64,000 bases of DNA from NCBI GenBank assembly GCA_903632075.3, contig CAHIKZ030005407.1, forward strand, positions 946,501-1,010,500, read 5' to 3'. Under the pieces are notes generated by a model that ran no database searches, was not told the origin of the DNA, and saw only the letters and a list, made by a program, of their open reading frames with translations. Shown here one piece after another: positions 63,952 through 64,000 of this stretch. Positions within the stretch are counted from its first letter, which is position 1, and each line of letters opens with the position of its first letter. Source of the DNA: Acanthosepion pharaonis. Lineage: Eukaryota; Mollusca; Cephalopoda; Sepiida; Sepiidae. A program made the position numbers and the translations under genes.

Positions 63952-64000
63952 TTTGAAATTGTATTTTATTATTTATTAATAGAGTTAAATGACAAAAACT

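Overview
This is a stretch of a large, AT-rich, intron-containing animal genome. Its repeats point to a cephalopod mollusc, most likely an octopus: tRNA-derived SINEs with TTCGA B boxes, 5S-rRNA-headed SINEs, many decayed endonuclease/reverse-transcriptase LINE fragments, Penelope-like elements, and dense (TA)n/(CA)n/(GT)n tracts. That assignment is inferred from repeat style and not proven. There are no bacterial-type operons, and most short open frames are chance or transposon debris.

One host gene is well supported. It fills 49.2-64.0 kb on the + strand: COQ3, the mitochondrial SAM-dependent O-methyltransferase of ubiquinone (coenzyme Q) synthesis. Five exons (49231-49523, 53528-53813, 55241-55483, 61180-61339, 63729-63856) join with matching phases and canonical GT-AG ends into a 369-codon protein. 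It runs from a basic, mitochondrial-type leader to a TAG stop, followed by two poly(A) signals. Its introns hold LINE fragments, including inverted pairs around exons 3 and 4, a 60-bp tandem array and TA microsatellites. An unrecognised antisense exon-like segment lies in intron 1.

The left 49 kb has no convincing host gene. From left to right it holds: a mariner relic (1.06-1.59 kb); a 154-bp hairpin (2.03-2.18); LINE pieces; SINEs at 4.1-4.8; a 353-bp tandem repeat (5.8-6.75); a mariner element with both terminal repeats (7.5-8.4); a foldback and Penelope debris (10.2-12.5); two Jockey/CR1-like LINE tails facing each other (12.6-14.1); purine-rich and 33-bp minisatellites (15.9, 20.7); SINEs (19.5-21.1); LINE pieces (21.6-26.3); a polypyrimidine tract (26.8-27.15); a tandem array of 5S-rRNA-like units (27.7-28.3); a palindromic SINE pair and a Helitron helicase scrap (29.2-29.9); a Tx1-like LINE 3' half (30.7-32.05); a second mariner copy and a Tc1-like element (34.4-35.8); a 720-bp palindrome of a third SINE (37.3-38.0); a Penelope element with inverted flanks (38.3-39.5); hAT and LINE relics (40.3-41.7); an unknown duplicated GC-rich unit (42.45-42.9); and a cluster of SINEs and pogo-like MITEs (42.9-45.4).

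Nothing here looks like a new enzymatic system. The most interesting points are repeat architecture (5S-headed SINEs and their tandem array, recurrent palindromes) and its possible effects on COQ3 (inverted LINE pairs flanking single exons, a LINE remnant next to the start codon, a possible alternative last exon).
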